Source of the DNA: Macrolepiota albuminosa
Lineage: Eukaryota > Basidiomycota > Agaricomycetes > Agaricales > Agaricaceae
Direction of reading: 5' to 3'
NCBI GenBank assembly: GCA_027475525.1
Contig: JAMWFC010000113.1
Span: 1,178,001 to 1,242,000, forward strand
DNA: 64,000 nt
How positions within the stretch are numbered: position 1 is the first letter of the stretch; the number at the start of each line of letters is the position of its first letter. Below are positions 42,879 through 53,552 of this stretch, piece by piece. Made by a program: the position numbers and the translations under genes. The notes under the pieces were generated by a model. It did not search any database. It had not been told where the DNA came from and saw nothing but the letters and a program-made list of their open reading frames with translations.

Positions 42879-43241
42879 CTAAATTGCAAAGATGCAATTT
42901 ACAATTTCACAGATGTGTCTGAGTATTTCTGGTAGGGGTTCTGTGGATGAGCACTGAATTCTCAATACCTCCTGGATCAAGGCCACCACCTGGATGGGAC
43001 CTTTACCCTCTGCTCTGGTTTTGACCATGTGGAATAGTCCAGCCATTGGTTTAGCATTGTCAGGACCATCATACTCTGACTTGTCAAATGCGGTGAGGAT
43101 AACAGCACAAGCAAGGTTGTTGTTTGCCACCCAATTCTGATAAGCAATGAGTTCATTCTTTGCACTTGGCAGGAAAATGAGGGGGTTGAAGACATATGAC
43201 TTTAGGCTAAGGAAGGGTGAATTTTTAGGGTCTTGGTCCAA
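42879..43241 (-). pseudogene. Copia gag remnant of the outer element
   Basis: About 120 codons. The segment VVALIQEVLRIQCSSTEPL resembles QQVHLLQEALTMKCSPSES in the gag of the Copia element nested at 43650, so both encode the same UBN2-type gag region. N-terminal SLKSYVFNPLIFLPSAKNE looks like the gag start. No zinc knuckle, protease or RT follows. Confidence 0.6.
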
Positions 43242-43649
43242 TGATTTAGACTGGCAGTGGCTGAGTTTTGACTGAACTTATCTTGCCTCCACTCTACACC
43301 ATGGATAGATATAGCTTGGATTGGGGGGGCAGTGGTGTCTGTGGGATTTGGGGGCATGTTTGATATGAGCAAGCAGGCAAGCAGTTTACAAGATTACAAG
43401 AGGCAAGGACAAAAGAGGCACTCTTCCAGATCAGGCACTGGACAAAGATCTCAGCAAGATAGACAAAGGTGGAGGGCAACTCCGTATGGACACAATCCAG
43501 TGTGATCAGCAATTGTGGTTAAGCAAGATAGGAGTTTCTAACAAGCGTTTGGTATCATGCGATATTGATGCTTAATATAGGCCCATAACCTGTTAAAAAC
43601 TGACCAATCTAGATAGTAACATGTATGTTAATTCCTCAGTGCATGATAA

Positions 43650-43996
43650 TGTTGCGATTTGGAGCTTTGGACACCGTAAGCATGACGACCCTCTTTGACC
43701 CCTTTTACCATTTCACACATATCACACCACATCTTTGTTACCGCTGGACAAAGGAATGCATAGATATATATACCTTACAGTACAACAACATCCTCAGTCA
43801 TTTACGCTACAGACTGAGGGTGAGTCAGCTCTACTACATATAATGACACGAATGAAATACTTACTGTACCTATAGATCAGACTCTAACATAGTCTGTATA
43901 TTACAGGTACAGAATATAGTCATTTACGCTACAGACTGAGGATCAGACTCTAACGTAGTTTGTATATTACAGGTGCTGGTAGCTCGGATTCTAACA
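43650..43996 (+). repeat. 5' LTR of nested Copia, with 66-bp extra segment
   Basis: TGTTGCGATTTGG...GATTCTAACA, 347 bp against 281 bp for the 3' LTR. The extra 43908-43973 is a rearranged second copy of nearby LTR sequence (ATTTACGCTACAGACTGAG plus the GATCAGACTCTAAC block). GGTTATGGG directly after the LTR is an initiator-Met half-tRNA type primer site. Confidence 0.85.
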
Positions 43997-44589
43997 GGTT
44001 ATGGGACCTTGTTGCTTTGTGCTTTAAAGTACGATACTGGAATCTGATGGACCTCACCTTGTCTATTATTCTCTAACGGGTTGATCACCTGATTTTCATG
44101 CATCTAATCCACATGTGGCTTGCGTGGACAATTATTTTCTGCCCTCTGCACTACCACATATAGACACACAAATGACCACCTCGGGTGGCGACATTAAACC
44201 TACTACTCCTTCCTCTGTGCCAGTGAAGCAATCCTCAGCCCCAACATCATCGCTGAAATGTGCAAAGTTGACATCTCTGTGAATCCTACCGTATTGCCTG
44301 TTGAGAAGGTGACTGCCATCTCTGGAATGGCCCCATTTGGAAAAAGGATGATGGTAAATGGAGCAAGTAGTCTTATAACATGGAACTGGAGTTGTTGATG
44401 GCACAGTTGTGGGACTGTGTCTTCAGCCAACCCACCCTGCCACATCCAACCTACGAACCTTGTGCGCATTGAGCTTGGTTAAGCAATAATCACCTCACTT
44501 GCTCTTTCTTGAAGCGGGCACTATCCTCCTCAGAACAGAAGCTGTGTGCAGGTGAATGGGACCCTGTCAAGTTATGGCAATACCTTAAA

Positions 44590-45147
44590 GATTGACACAG
44601 CAGTGCAGTGCCGGTACAGCAGGTTCACCTGCTCCAGGAAGCCTTGACAATGAAATGTTCCCCATCTGAATCCCTCATGAGGACAGCAGATGCCATCCTT
44701 GATAAGATAAATCATGCCTTTGAGGCTGGCAGCATTACAAAGGAACTACTGCAATTGATTGCGATCCTATCTTCCCTCTCCGATAAGTTGTATGCCCACA
44801 TTAGATCCATTATATCATGCAATTTGACTGCCGTGGCTGATGTGACAAAATATGGCCCCAGTCAGATATGGCAATTCCTGGAAGAGGAGCAGACTCTGAT
44901 TGACACAGACAAATCTATGGATACCCTGGGCAGTATGGCAACAGCTTTGGTAACGAAGGCCTCCAAGTTTGACAGGCTGGTTTGCAGTAGCTGTAAGACC
45001 CATGGCCATCCGCCATTCACAGGGTACACTGCGCTGTGGTGCATTCTCGAGGGAGGGGTATGGAAGGCAAGACAATTGAGGAGTCAAGGGCAGTGCAGAT
45101 CGCCAAGTTTGACACACAACACAAGGCAAAAGATAAGGTGCCAATGA
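44590..45147 (+). pseudogene. Copia gag fragment
   Basis: VQQVHLLQEALTMKCSPSES, then AILSSLSDKLYAHIRSI and IWQFLEEEQTL: helical UBN2-type gag. Earlier gag sequence (44040-44590) is present only as broken frames, and the frame shifts again towards the zinc-knuckle region (VCSSCKTHGH...). Confidence 0.65.
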
Positions 45148-47264
45148 CCTCAAAAATTACAATTATGCTGTTGGGCGGCGCTGCCTTCACTATCAAAGGA
45201 AACTCTGACACTATTGCCACATACATTGCCACACAGGGTATTATGGCCCCTGCTGCCACCAAGCCCGAGTTTGCTGGCCTGGCTGCAGATAAGCTTCCAG
45301 GCCCTGTCTCTCTGGCGGAGATTGATGTGATGGAGTTTGATGCCTGGATTGCAGTTGAGGAGGAGCCCAGAGCCAGAGTCAATTGGTCCAACCTCATCTC
45401 TAAAGCCGATACTGCATTTGCAGCCACACCAACCGACGCCTCGCCTTTCTACCTAGACTCTGGAGCCACGGTACATATATCACCTGATCCATCTGACTTT
45501 GTCACTCTGACACCAATCCCAGAACGACCAGTCTGAGGTGGTGGAGGATCAATCATCACTGCAAAAGCGGTGGGCAGCATCTGCTTATGAGTGAAAGGTG
45601 GTACCCAGATCGAACTCCAAAATGCGTTATACATATCAAAGTCCACCGTTCGACTCCTCTCCATCAGCAAGCTTGCCAAACAGAATGGGATATTTACAAG
45701 CCTCAGTGATAAGGGCGCACTATTGACCAAACAATCCACGAAGACAGTTGTCGCAACCGGTACCCTGCTACCTCATAAAGACCTCTATGCCTTGGATCTC
45801 AACCTCGACCAAGCACTTGCAGTACACACACCTCCTAGCCTCAAAACTTGGTACCTTAGGTTGGGCCATGCGAACTATCAAGCCATTATGGAGATGGCTC
45901 GTGCTGGCATGATCAAAGGTATGCCTAGGACCTTCCCCTCCAAACCTCCCAAATGTAACCATTGTACTCTCGGAAAACAGGCTTGAACGCCTGTACCAAA
46001 GGAGAGGGAGGAAGAAAAGGGGCACAGGGCTACGAGGAAGCTTGAGAAGATCTGGGTTGATCTAGCAGGCCAATCAGCAGTGACATCTCGTACCGGAAGC
46101 AACTACATTATGAATATAGTGGACTACTTTACCAATAAACCATGGTCTATACCTTTAAAGTCAAAAGATGAAGGTTTTGGTGAGCTCCAGGCATGGATCC
46201 TTGCCTACGAGAATGAGTCAGGTGAAAAAGTAAAGATTCTGCACACAGGGCATGATGGCGAGTTCAATGGAAGTGAACACAAGGCATGGTATCAATCTAA
46301 AGGCATCATCCTTGAGACTGGAGCCCCATACACGTCTGCCCATATTGGATGGGTAGAACACATGCACCAAACCCTTATGGGGAAAGCCAGAACTATGCGT
46401 CTAGCAGCAGGGTGTCCTCCATTTCTGTGGGACGAGTTCTATCTCACTGCCACTTACCTCCATGGGAAAACTAAGACATCTGCCATGAATAGTGTAACTC
46501 CAGACGAGCTGTGGTACGGAACTAAGCCAGATTACTCCTACATTTGCAAAATCGGTTGCTGGGTATTCATTTTAATAATGGGACAGCATAATCCAAAGGT
46601 GTACGAACAATCTATCGAATGCGTCTTAATCAGGTACAATCTCAATTTGAAGGCATACCGATGCTATGACAGATCAACAAAGAAAGTCTATAGCTCCTAC
46701 CACGTATGGTTTATAGAGAGCCATGAAGATGACTTGCCCCCACTAGATGGCACCTTAGCACCATGTGCAGAACAAGGTGTTGATGACACCACAATAACGA
46801 GCATCAATTATGACTCTCTGCCAAACCCTATTGTACCCCATGATGATGAAGGATGCACATGTATCCCTGGGTGCGTTGAGAGCAAAAACAATGTCCAACC
46901 CACCACTGTGACCCCTGACTCGCAACCTGCTGTCAATCCTCCCTTGGATGTCAGTGAAGAAAGCCAGACTGAACCAAATCTAGTCTCTGTAAGGGCGACC
47001 TCTAGAGGCTGTGGCTCAGTCACACAGCTGGCAGAGGGAGATCCAAAGTGTATTAGAATATATACTGACAATATCAAGGTAGCTACTCACCTGGCAGAGG
47101 GAGATCCAAAGAGAACAAGTCTGGGGATCCCCTATGCCAGGTTGGACGCTTCTGGGGCCTCTGAAGCGTGGGAAACAACTGTACAGTACAACAAAACCTT
47201 AAAAACTCGAAAATTGACTAACCAAACAAGTGTGCAAACAAGGGAGGAAAACTCCGGACTTTAG
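45036..47264 (+). pseudogene. Copia protease-integrase region, broken
   Basis: Protease active site FYLDSGATVHISPDPSDF (45450-45510). A stop at 45535. The pre-integrase segment is TWYLRLGHANYQAIMEMA with HCTLGKQ (45848-45983), and a stop follows. The integrase core spans 46080 to about 46560 (ILHTGHDGEFNGSEH, where an Asp is normally seen at the Gly; GWVEHMHQTLMGKARTM). The reading ends at the inserted Gypsy LTR (46988). Inactive. Confidence 0.8.
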
Positions 47265-47506
47265 AAGTCAGAAAGGCAAACTCCGGCTTATCTAAGCAGC
47301 CTGGAGCGGTGCTGAAGGGCCCACACTTGTCTGAGTGATAGCTAAAGAACCAGAGCACCTCAAAGGTTGAGAATAGTACCAACAGATAGTGTTGAAGAAG
47401 TAGTAACAGCAAATGAGAGAATGGTAGAAGAAATAAGGAAGTGAATGAAAGGAGAGTGAAAAGAAATAAGGAGTGAAAGAAGAAAGGAATGAGGGGTCCC
47501 CTGACA
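46988..47506 (-). repeat. 3' LTR of innermost Gypsy
   Basis: 519 bp. On the minus strand, a purine tract (AGAGGGGGGGTGA, complement of 47507-47519) abuts it as plus-strand primer, overlapping the pol stop region. Confidence 0.93.
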
Positions 47507-47517
47507 TCACCCCCCCT

Positions 47518-50500
47518 CTAGAGTGCGGCGTCTCGACGTGCTGGATAGAAGTAGTTCTGGATGGCCTGGTCTACTTTGGAAAGAGAATAGAGGCCTCTGA
47601 TTGCCCGAGGAGCATCAGGATGCTGTTGATAGAATTCCCGGACCAAGGCAGGGGCATGGACATTCTCTTGTGGCTCCCAGGAAACGTCCTCGATTCCATA
47701 GCCCTTCCACTTGACCTTGAACTGAAGCTTATTCCTAAAGAGTCGGCTGTCTAGGATCCGCTCCACTTCATACTCTTCTTGGTTGTTTACCAGAACTGGT
47801 GGTGGAGGTGGCTGTGGACGTCGACCTGGAATTGGATCCTCTGGGGCTGGAGAAAGCTTCACCACATTGAAGACTGGATGGAGTCGACTCATTCCACTAG
47901 GCAGCTTGAGTCGATAGGCAAGTGGGCCTACCTGTCTTACTATAGGGAAGGGGCCTAGACGACGGTGAGAGAGCTTCTGAGAAGGTCGGGTAGTGGCAAT
48001 GTCAGAGGCATCCAGGTAGACTCGATCTCCAGGCTTGTACTTGGGGGCTGGAGTTCGTCCACGATCGTAGTAGCGGGCCATGTCATCCTTTGCCTTAGCT
48101 AAAGCTGCCTTGGCCTCCTCCTGGGCTGCCTTCATCCGATCTATGAACTCATTGACAGCTTCATTCTCTGAAGGTCGTCCACGAGGCTCAAATCCCATCC
48201 GAGGATGTCGACCAGTATCTAGAAGGAAAGGAGACATCTGGGTGGCAGCATGTACACGGTTGTTGTACTGGAACTCTGCCTCTGGTAATAGATCGTCCCA
48301 GTCATCCTGTCGTTCATTGCAGAAGAGCCGGAGATACTGTTCTAGCTCCTGGTTGACACGCTCAGTCTGGCCATCAGACTGGGGGTGGTAGGCTGTGGAG
48401 GTGTGGAGTTTGACATGGAGGAGGCGATACAGTTCTCTCGTAAACTCTGCCACAAACTGAGGTCCGCGGTCTGAGACATAAGCATCTGACAACCCATGGA
48501 GCTTCCAGACATGCTTCCGGTACAGATTGGCAGCGCCCATGGCTGAGCAAGTAGTGTGTGTTGGAATAAAATGAGCACGCTTGCCACAGAGATCCACTAC
48601 CACCATGATCGCATCATATCCATGAGAATCAGGTAACTCAACAATGAAGTCTACCGAGGCCACACTCCAACGCTCAGCTGGGATAGGCAATGGATGAAGC
48701 TGTCCCATAGGAGGCTGACGACGAGGCTTAGTCCGAAGGCAAAGATCACAGGTGGAGGTGTAAGAGCCAATATACCGTGACATTTGAGGCCACCAGTAAT
48801 TCCGCGAAACCAGCTCCAGTGTCTTCCATCTGCCAGGATGTCCTGCAACTCGAGAGTCATGATGCTGCTCCACAATCCGCCTCCGGAGGTCTGGCAGGTT
48901 GGGAACATAAATGCGTCCCCGGAAGGTGAGAAGACCATTCTCCAGAGACCACTCGTCGGTGCGGACAGACTTCACCCCAGCTTTCTCTCGAGCATGCAAG
49001 GCCATGGCGGCCTTAGCTACCAGATCTTCTTGGGCGCCCTCCCGGTTACCTCGTCGGATGTCTCGAAGGATGCTCACTTCTTCTCCCTGGCCAACCACAC
49101 CTTCTAGAGCACGGATAGCAAATAGTTCTGGCTTCAGAAGTACAATATTGTCATTGTCACTAGCTCCTGAACCATGGTCTGCTCGCCTAGAAAGCGCATC
49201 TGGCTTACCCATGCTCCGTCCCGGTTTGTGATGCAGAGAGAAGTCGAAGTTGGCCAGATACAAGGACCATCGAGCCTGTCGGCGGTTGAGTTTCTTGGCC
49301 GTCCGAAAGTACTCTAAGTTCTTGTGATCAGTCCACACCTCGAATTTATGCCTGGCACCCTCAAGGAAATGTCGCCACTCCTCAAATGACCGAATAATAG
49401 CTAGCATCTCCTTATCATGGATCTCATAATTCCGCTCCACGGCATTGAGACTCTTGGAGTAGAAAGCCACAGGATGCCACTTACCATCCTCCCTTGACTG
49501 TTGAGAGAGAACGGCCCCAGTAGCAAAATCTGAGCTATCAGCTTCGACACGGAAGGGAGAGTCATCGTCTGGGAATATAAGGACAGGCTTTGAAGTGACC
49601 GCCTGTTTGAGGGCATCAAAGGCTGTCTGCTGTGCTGCATCCCAGTGCCAAGGAGTGTCCTTAGTGGTGAGATCGAAGAGGGGCCGGGCATGGTGTGAGA
49701 AATCCTGAATAAACCTCCGGTAGAAGTTGGTAAAACCCAGGAAGGCCTGAACCTCCTTCTTGTTCTTAGGCTCTGGCCACTCCGCTACACCAGCCACCTT
49801 GACTGGGTCCATCTCAGCCATTCCATGAGAGATGATCAGTCCAAGATATTCAACCTTAGTCTGCTCAAACTCACACTTCTCTGGCTTAAGATAGAGCTGG
49901 TGCTGGCGAAGACGTTCCAGTACGATGCGTGTAATCCGACGATGCTCCTCTAGAGTCTTGGTATAGATGAGAATATCGTCGAGGTATACACACACAACAC
50001 CTTCCGCTATGAGGTCTCGGAAAATGTCGTTCATCATGGTCTGGAAGGTGGCAGGGCTATTAGTGAGGCCAAAGAACATTACCAGAGGTTCAAAGAGTCC
50101 ACGATTTGTTCGGAATGCTCCCTTCCACTCATCTCCTTCTTTGATGCGCACATTGTTGTAGCCCCAGCGGACATCCAACTTGGTAAAGTAGCGTGCACCT
50201 CGGAGGTTGTTGACAAGCTCTGAAATGAGTGGTAAGGGGTAGCGATTCTTCACAGTCATCGCATTCAAGACTCGGTAGTCCTGAACCAGACGTAGAGATC
50301 CATCCTTCTTCTTAATAAAGAAGACTGGAGAGGCCATCGGAGACTTTGAGGGACGGATGCGACCAGAGTCTAAATTCTCCTGCAAAAAGGCATCAAGCTC
50401 ATCCTGTTCTCTGGGAGAGAGTGGGTAGACCTTGCAGCTAGAGGGCTCAGCATTGGGTGTAAGCTCAATTGCATGGTCCCACTGCTTACGCTCTGGCAGG

Positions 50501-51576
50501 GAGTCAAATGATGCCTTAGAGAAAACATCCTCAAAGTCTTGCAGGTGATGAGGAACCGCATCTCGGAACGACTTAGGAGCAGAGTTGGCAGCAAATGCCT
50601 GAGCTAGCCGCTGGGAGGTAGTTTGGCTAGCTCTGATCTCTGCTACACTTGGTGGAGGTCGTAACATAGTTGCATAAATCCTATCACCTGTCTCGATAGC
50701 CTCGTCTGGAGACTCTGGGTCAGGAGCGCATCCAAATTCACCCTCGCGTCCATCTTCCATCTGGGCTTCACTCGCTACACCTCGAACGTCCTCATAGAGG
50801 GCCTCTCTATAAGGGAACGCCAAGGGAGGAGGATCCAGTAGGTCAAGGTCTGCAAAGGGGAGGTGTCCAACTCGGCAAGCCCGGATAGCGGCACGCTCAC
50901 GGACTGACTCTCTGCGCTCCTCTCTCACTTCCTTAGCACATGTGGAACACCGTCGAGGGCAGCGGCTCATGCTCACCTTACCCTTGGCCCAGTCAATCTC
51001 AGGATTGTGATCACGCAGCCAGGAGAACCCAAGTATCATGTCCTGCTTTCCTAGGCTGGTAACTGCAAAGACTGCACGCTCAGAATGAGTCTGATAACGA
51101 AGGACTAAATCCACCACTGAGCGGATGGATCCAGCTTCATTGAGCGTACCGTCAATGTTATAGACTGGAATAGGGTGAGAGAGGGGGCGGGTAGTGAGCC
51201 GGTGTTGTTCCACATAACGGGTGTCTAGGAAGAGTCCAGTAGCACCACTGTCCAAGAGAGCTATGACGCTTCGAGTCTGCTGAGTGTCAGTTGTCTCAAT
51301 CTCCACATTCAGACGCAGAGAGTTGGGAGAGGGAGTAGAAGCAACAACATAGCGACGGGGAAGGCGTCGTTCCCAAGCTGGGACACGTGGTCGTCGGACA
51401 GGAGAAGGAGAAGAAGAAGTCTTAGCTGAGGCTTGGACCAAGGGGGTATTTTGTACGTCGGAGGGGGTGCTTACAGTTTCAGTCAGAGAATCAGGAGTAG
51501 GGAGCAATACATTAGAAGACTCTACTGATTGACATGTAAACTGATTAGCACCAGGCGGCGGAGGCGTACAACTCAT
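47518..51576 (-). CDS. Pol polyprotein with chromodomain (innermost Gypsy)
   Basis: 1352 residues, uninterrupted. Protease ALLDSGATGLFLD (about residue 107). RT has KKDGSLRLVQDYRVLN and catalytic YLDDILIYT. RNase H has VEADSSDFATGAVLSQ and WTDHKNLEYF. The integrase zinc finger is HPGRWKTLELVSRNYWWPQM with CDLCLRTK. The integrase core has VDFIVELPDSHGYDAI, YVSDRGPQFVAEF and SDGQTERVNQELEQY. A GPF/Y-type region follows (LGPFPIVRQVGPLAYRL). The chromodomain is YEVERILDSRL with FKVKWKGYGIEDVSWEP. Chromodomains direct insertion to particular chromatin (family knowledge). All catalytic motifs are kept. The start ATG at 51576 is 8 nt after gag. Confidence 0.95.
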   Translation of the reverse strand: MSCTPPPPGANQFTCQSVESSNVLLPTPDSLTETVSTPSDVQNTPLVQASAKTSSSPSPVRRPRVPAWERRLPRRYVVASTPSPNSLRLNVEIETTDTQQTRSVIALLDSGATGLFLDTRYVEQHRLTTRPLSHPIPVYNIDGTLNEAGSIRSVVDLVLRYQTHSERAVFAVTSLGKQDMILGFSWLRDHNPEIDWAKGKVSMSRCPRRCSTCAKEVREERRESVRERAAIRACRVGHLPFADLDLLDPPPLAFPYREALYEDVRGVASEAQMEDGREGEFGCAPDPESPDEAIETGDRIYATMLRPPPSVAEIRASQTTSQRLAQAFAANSAPKSFRDAVPHHLQDFEDVFSKASFDSLPERKQWDHAIELTPNAEPSSCKVYPLSPREQDELDAFLQENLDSGRIRPSKSPMASPVFFIKKKDGSLRLVQDYRVLNAMTVKNRYPLPLISELVNNLRGARYFTKLDVRWGYNNVRIKEGDEWKGAFRTNRGLFEPLVMFFGLTNSPATFQTMMNDIFRDLIAEGVVCVYLDDILIYTKTLEEHRRITRIVLERLRQHQLYLKPEKCEFEQTKVEYLGLIISHGMAEMDPVKVAGVAEWPEPKNKKEVQAFLGFTNFYRRFIQDFSHHARPLFDLTTKDTPWHWDAAQQTAFDALKQAVTSKPVLIFPDDDSPFRVEADSSDFATGAVLSQQSREDGKWHPVAFYSKSLNAVERNYEIHDKEMLAIIRSFEEWRHFLEGARHKFEVWTDHKNLEYFRTAKKLNRRQARWSLYLANFDFSLHHKPGRSMGKPDALSRRADHGSGASDNDNIVLLKPELFAIRALEGVVGQGEEVSILRDIRRGNREGAQEDLVAKAAMALHAREKAGVKSVRTDEWSLENGLLTFRGRIYVPNLPDLRRRIVEQHHDSRVAGHPGRWKTLELVSRNYWWPQMSRYIGSYTSTCDLCLRTKPRRQPPMGQLHPLPIPAERWSVASVDFIVELPDSHGYDAIMVVVDLCGKRAHFIPTHTTCSAMGAANLYRKHVWKLHGLSDAYVSDRGPQFVAEFTRELYRLLHVKLHTSTAYHPQSDGQTERVNQELEQYLRLFCNERQDDWDDLLPEAEFQYNNRVHAATQMSPFLLDTGRHPRMGFEPRGRPSENEAVNEFIDRMKAAQEEAKAALAKAKDDMARYYDRGRTPAPKYKPGDRVYLDASDIATTRPSQKLSHRRLGPFPIVRQVGPLAYRLKLPSGMSRLHPVFNVVKLSPAPEDPIPGRRPQPPPPPVLVNNQEEYEVERILDSRLFRNKLQFKVKWKGYGIEDVSWEPQENVHAPALVREFYQQHPDAPRAIRGLYSLSKVDQAIQNYFYPARRDAAL

Positions 51577-51584
51577 CCGTCGCT

Positions 51585-52850
51585 CTATTGAAAACCCTCC
51601 CCTGCCGAACCAAAGGACCCATCCGATGGTTCTGCTACAGCTTCCACAGGACCCAAGGACTCCTCCAAGGGTTCTGCTTCAGTCTGTACATCTGGGGAGG
51701 GGTTTCCTCGAACATCTCGGGCAGCAAGGAGCTGGAGAAGGAGCTCCTCCTGCTCTGAAGCTGAGAGATAGCGCACCTCTAACCCCTGGGGACAATACCG
51801 AGCAAAGTGACCAGGCTTTCCACAGCGACGGCAGAGGAGAGGAAGGGAGGAACGTTGACGAGAGGCATCAACATCCATAGGTACTCCAAAAGGAAGAGGA
51901 CGTGCTGCAGGTACCTGAGCTGGGGGTGGAGTGCGAAATGGAAGGGAAGGCTGGATGGGATGACGAGCAGAAAAGGATGCCTGTGGAGTGGAGCGAGGGG
52001 CAGTTCCACGGTGGAGCTCACGTCGTAACTCCATGAGCTGCCACTGATCACGTGCTACCTGATACCAGGTCTCGATACTCGTGTCATCAGGTCGTCCCTC
52101 AGCCATGCTGTCGATCCGATCCATGAGAGAGGGAAGGAGGCCATCTCGGAAGGTGAGACAGAGCTGAAGACCATCCGGATAACAGGCCTGTTCAGCAAGA
52201 GCTCTGAAGGAGTCGATGTACTCATCTAGGGTCCGCTTCCCCTGCCCATATCGATGAGGATCTCGGAGAGTGAGGGCTGCCACCTTAGCAGGGTCCAAGG
52301 GGAAGAACTCTGTCCGAAACTCCTTCTCAAACTGATCCCAACTTCCAAAACTCTCTACTCCTCCAGGACGTCGAAAGACTCGTAGCGCGTATGTTGAAGC
52401 TCGCCCAGACTTCATGTAAGAAAGAACCCAAGCAATTTTGAGAGCGTCAGAGGGGAAAGCCTCACCACTGAGCTGAATATAGGTGATGCAGGACTGCAGG
52501 AAACGCTTGCCTATCGCTCGGTCACCATTGAATGCGTCTGGGAGTGCTGGGCGAGGAATATTGGCATGAACTGGGGGGGAGGCCCCAAAGCGAGGGACTG
52601 GGGGTGTGCCAGCCCTAACTGGAGGTGCCTGGAGAGGGGTAGGAGTGAGAGGGAGGCGCTCTAAAAGGGCCTGAAGGGAATGGGAGATAGTGTCTGTGGC
52701 CTGTCGTAATCCAGCAAGTTCGGTGGTGTGGAGGGTGAGGGAAGCTTGAGTGGTCTGCACCTGAGTCTCCAGAGCAAGCAAGCGACCCCAGGCATCATCC
52801 TGAGGGGCAGAAGCGTCCAGGGGAGTGTCTGAGGGGGCTGGTTGGGTCAT
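51585..52850 (-). CDS. Gag protein (innermost Gypsy)
   Basis: 421 residues from the ATG at 52850. N-terminal coiled-coil-prone region (LLALETQVQTTQASLTLHTT). Retrotransposon-gag core about residues 110-270 (FNGDRAIGKRFLQSCITYIQ and onward, FRTEFFPLDPAKVAAL, LAEQACYPDGLQLCLTFRDG). CCHC knuckle CRRCGKPGHFARYC near residue 340. Acidic C-terminus. Its stop lies 8 nt before the pol ATG, suggesting reinitiation rather than a long frameshift product. It makes the particle shell. The frame is intact. Confidence 0.93.
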   Translation of the reverse strand: MTQPAPSDTPLDASAPQDDAWGRLLALETQVQTTQASLTLHTTELAGLRQATDTISHSLQALLERLPLTPTPLQAPPVRAGTPPVPRFGASPPVHANIPRPALPDAFNGDRAIGKRFLQSCITYIQLSGEAFPSDALKIAWVLSYMKSGRASTYALRVFRRPGGVESFGSWDQFEKEFRTEFFPLDPAKVAALTLRDPHRYGQGKRTLDEYIDSFRALAEQACYPDGLQLCLTFRDGLLPSLMDRIDSMAEGRPDDTSIETWYQVARDQWQLMELRRELHRGTAPRSTPQASFSARHPIQPSLPFRTPPPAQVPAARPLPFGVPMDVDASRQRSSLPLLCRRCGKPGHFARYCPQGLEVRYLSASEQEELLLQLLAARDVRGNPSPDVQTEAEPLEESLGPVEAVAEPSDGSFGSAGEGFQ

Positions 52851-52951
52851 AGAAGCAACAGAGGGGCAGGGAGTAATCCAGTGGGGGAGGGACCTAAAGG
52901 GGCAAGAGAGGGCTCAAGCAGGCTGAAGGGGGCTCCCAGACCGAAATATAG

Positions 52952-52962
52952 AGACTTGTTCT
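52952..52962 (-). promoter_or_regulatory. Self-primer binding site, innermost Gypsy
   Basis: The minus strand reads AGAACAAGTCT, 2 nt inside the 5' LTR. The LTR transcript carries AGACTTGTTCT, an 11-nt perfect complement, the length used by Tf1. Same 2-nt spacing as in the Gypsy at 17947. Confidence 0.65.
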
Positions 52963-52964
52963 GC

Positions 52965-53483
52965 TGTAAGGGCGACCTCTAGAGGCTGTGGCTCAGTCAC
53001 ACAGCTGGCAGAGGGAGATCCAAAGTGTATTAGAATATATACTGACAATATCAAGGTAGCTACTCACCTGGCAGAGGGAGATCCAAAGAGAACAAGTCTG
53101 GGGATCCCCTATGCCAGGTTGGACGCTTCTGGGGCCTCTGAAGCGTGGGAAACAACTGTACAGTACAACAAAACCTTAAAAACTCGAAAATTGACTAACC
53201 AAACAAGTGTGCAAACAAGGGAGGAAAACTCCGGACTTTAGAAGTCAGAAAGGCAAACTCCGGCTTATCTAAGCAGCCTGGAGCGGTGCTGAAGGGCCCA
53301 CACTTGTCTGAGTGATAGCTAAAGAACCAGAGCACCTCAAAGGTTGAGAATAGTACCAACAGATAGTGTTGAAGAAGTAGTAACAGCAAATGAGAGAATG
53401 GTAGAAGAAATAAGGAAGTGAATGAAAGGAGAGTGAAAAGAAATAAGGAGTGAAAGAAGAAAGGAATGAGGGGTCCCCTGACA
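52965..53483 (-). repeat. 5' LTR of innermost Gypsy
   Basis: 519 bp, identical by eye to 46988-47506. It contains AGAACAAGTCT (53089-53099, plus strand), which is complementary in the transcript to the leader site at 52952-52962. Confidence 0.93.
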
Positions 53484-53552
53484 GTCTCCGTTCCACCTGA
53501 TGAACCCATTCCACTCCAATGATCAGACAGGACTCGTGTACCAACCCACAGA

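Larger units (their letters stand above)
46988..53483 (-). mobile_element. Intact chromodomain Gypsy element, innermost insertion
   Basis: 6496 bp with 519-bp LTRs identical by eye and the target duplication GTCTC (46983-46987 and 53484-53488). It is inserted in minus orientation within the decayed Copia. Complete gag and pol ORFs are present. It looks recently active. Confidence 0.96.
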
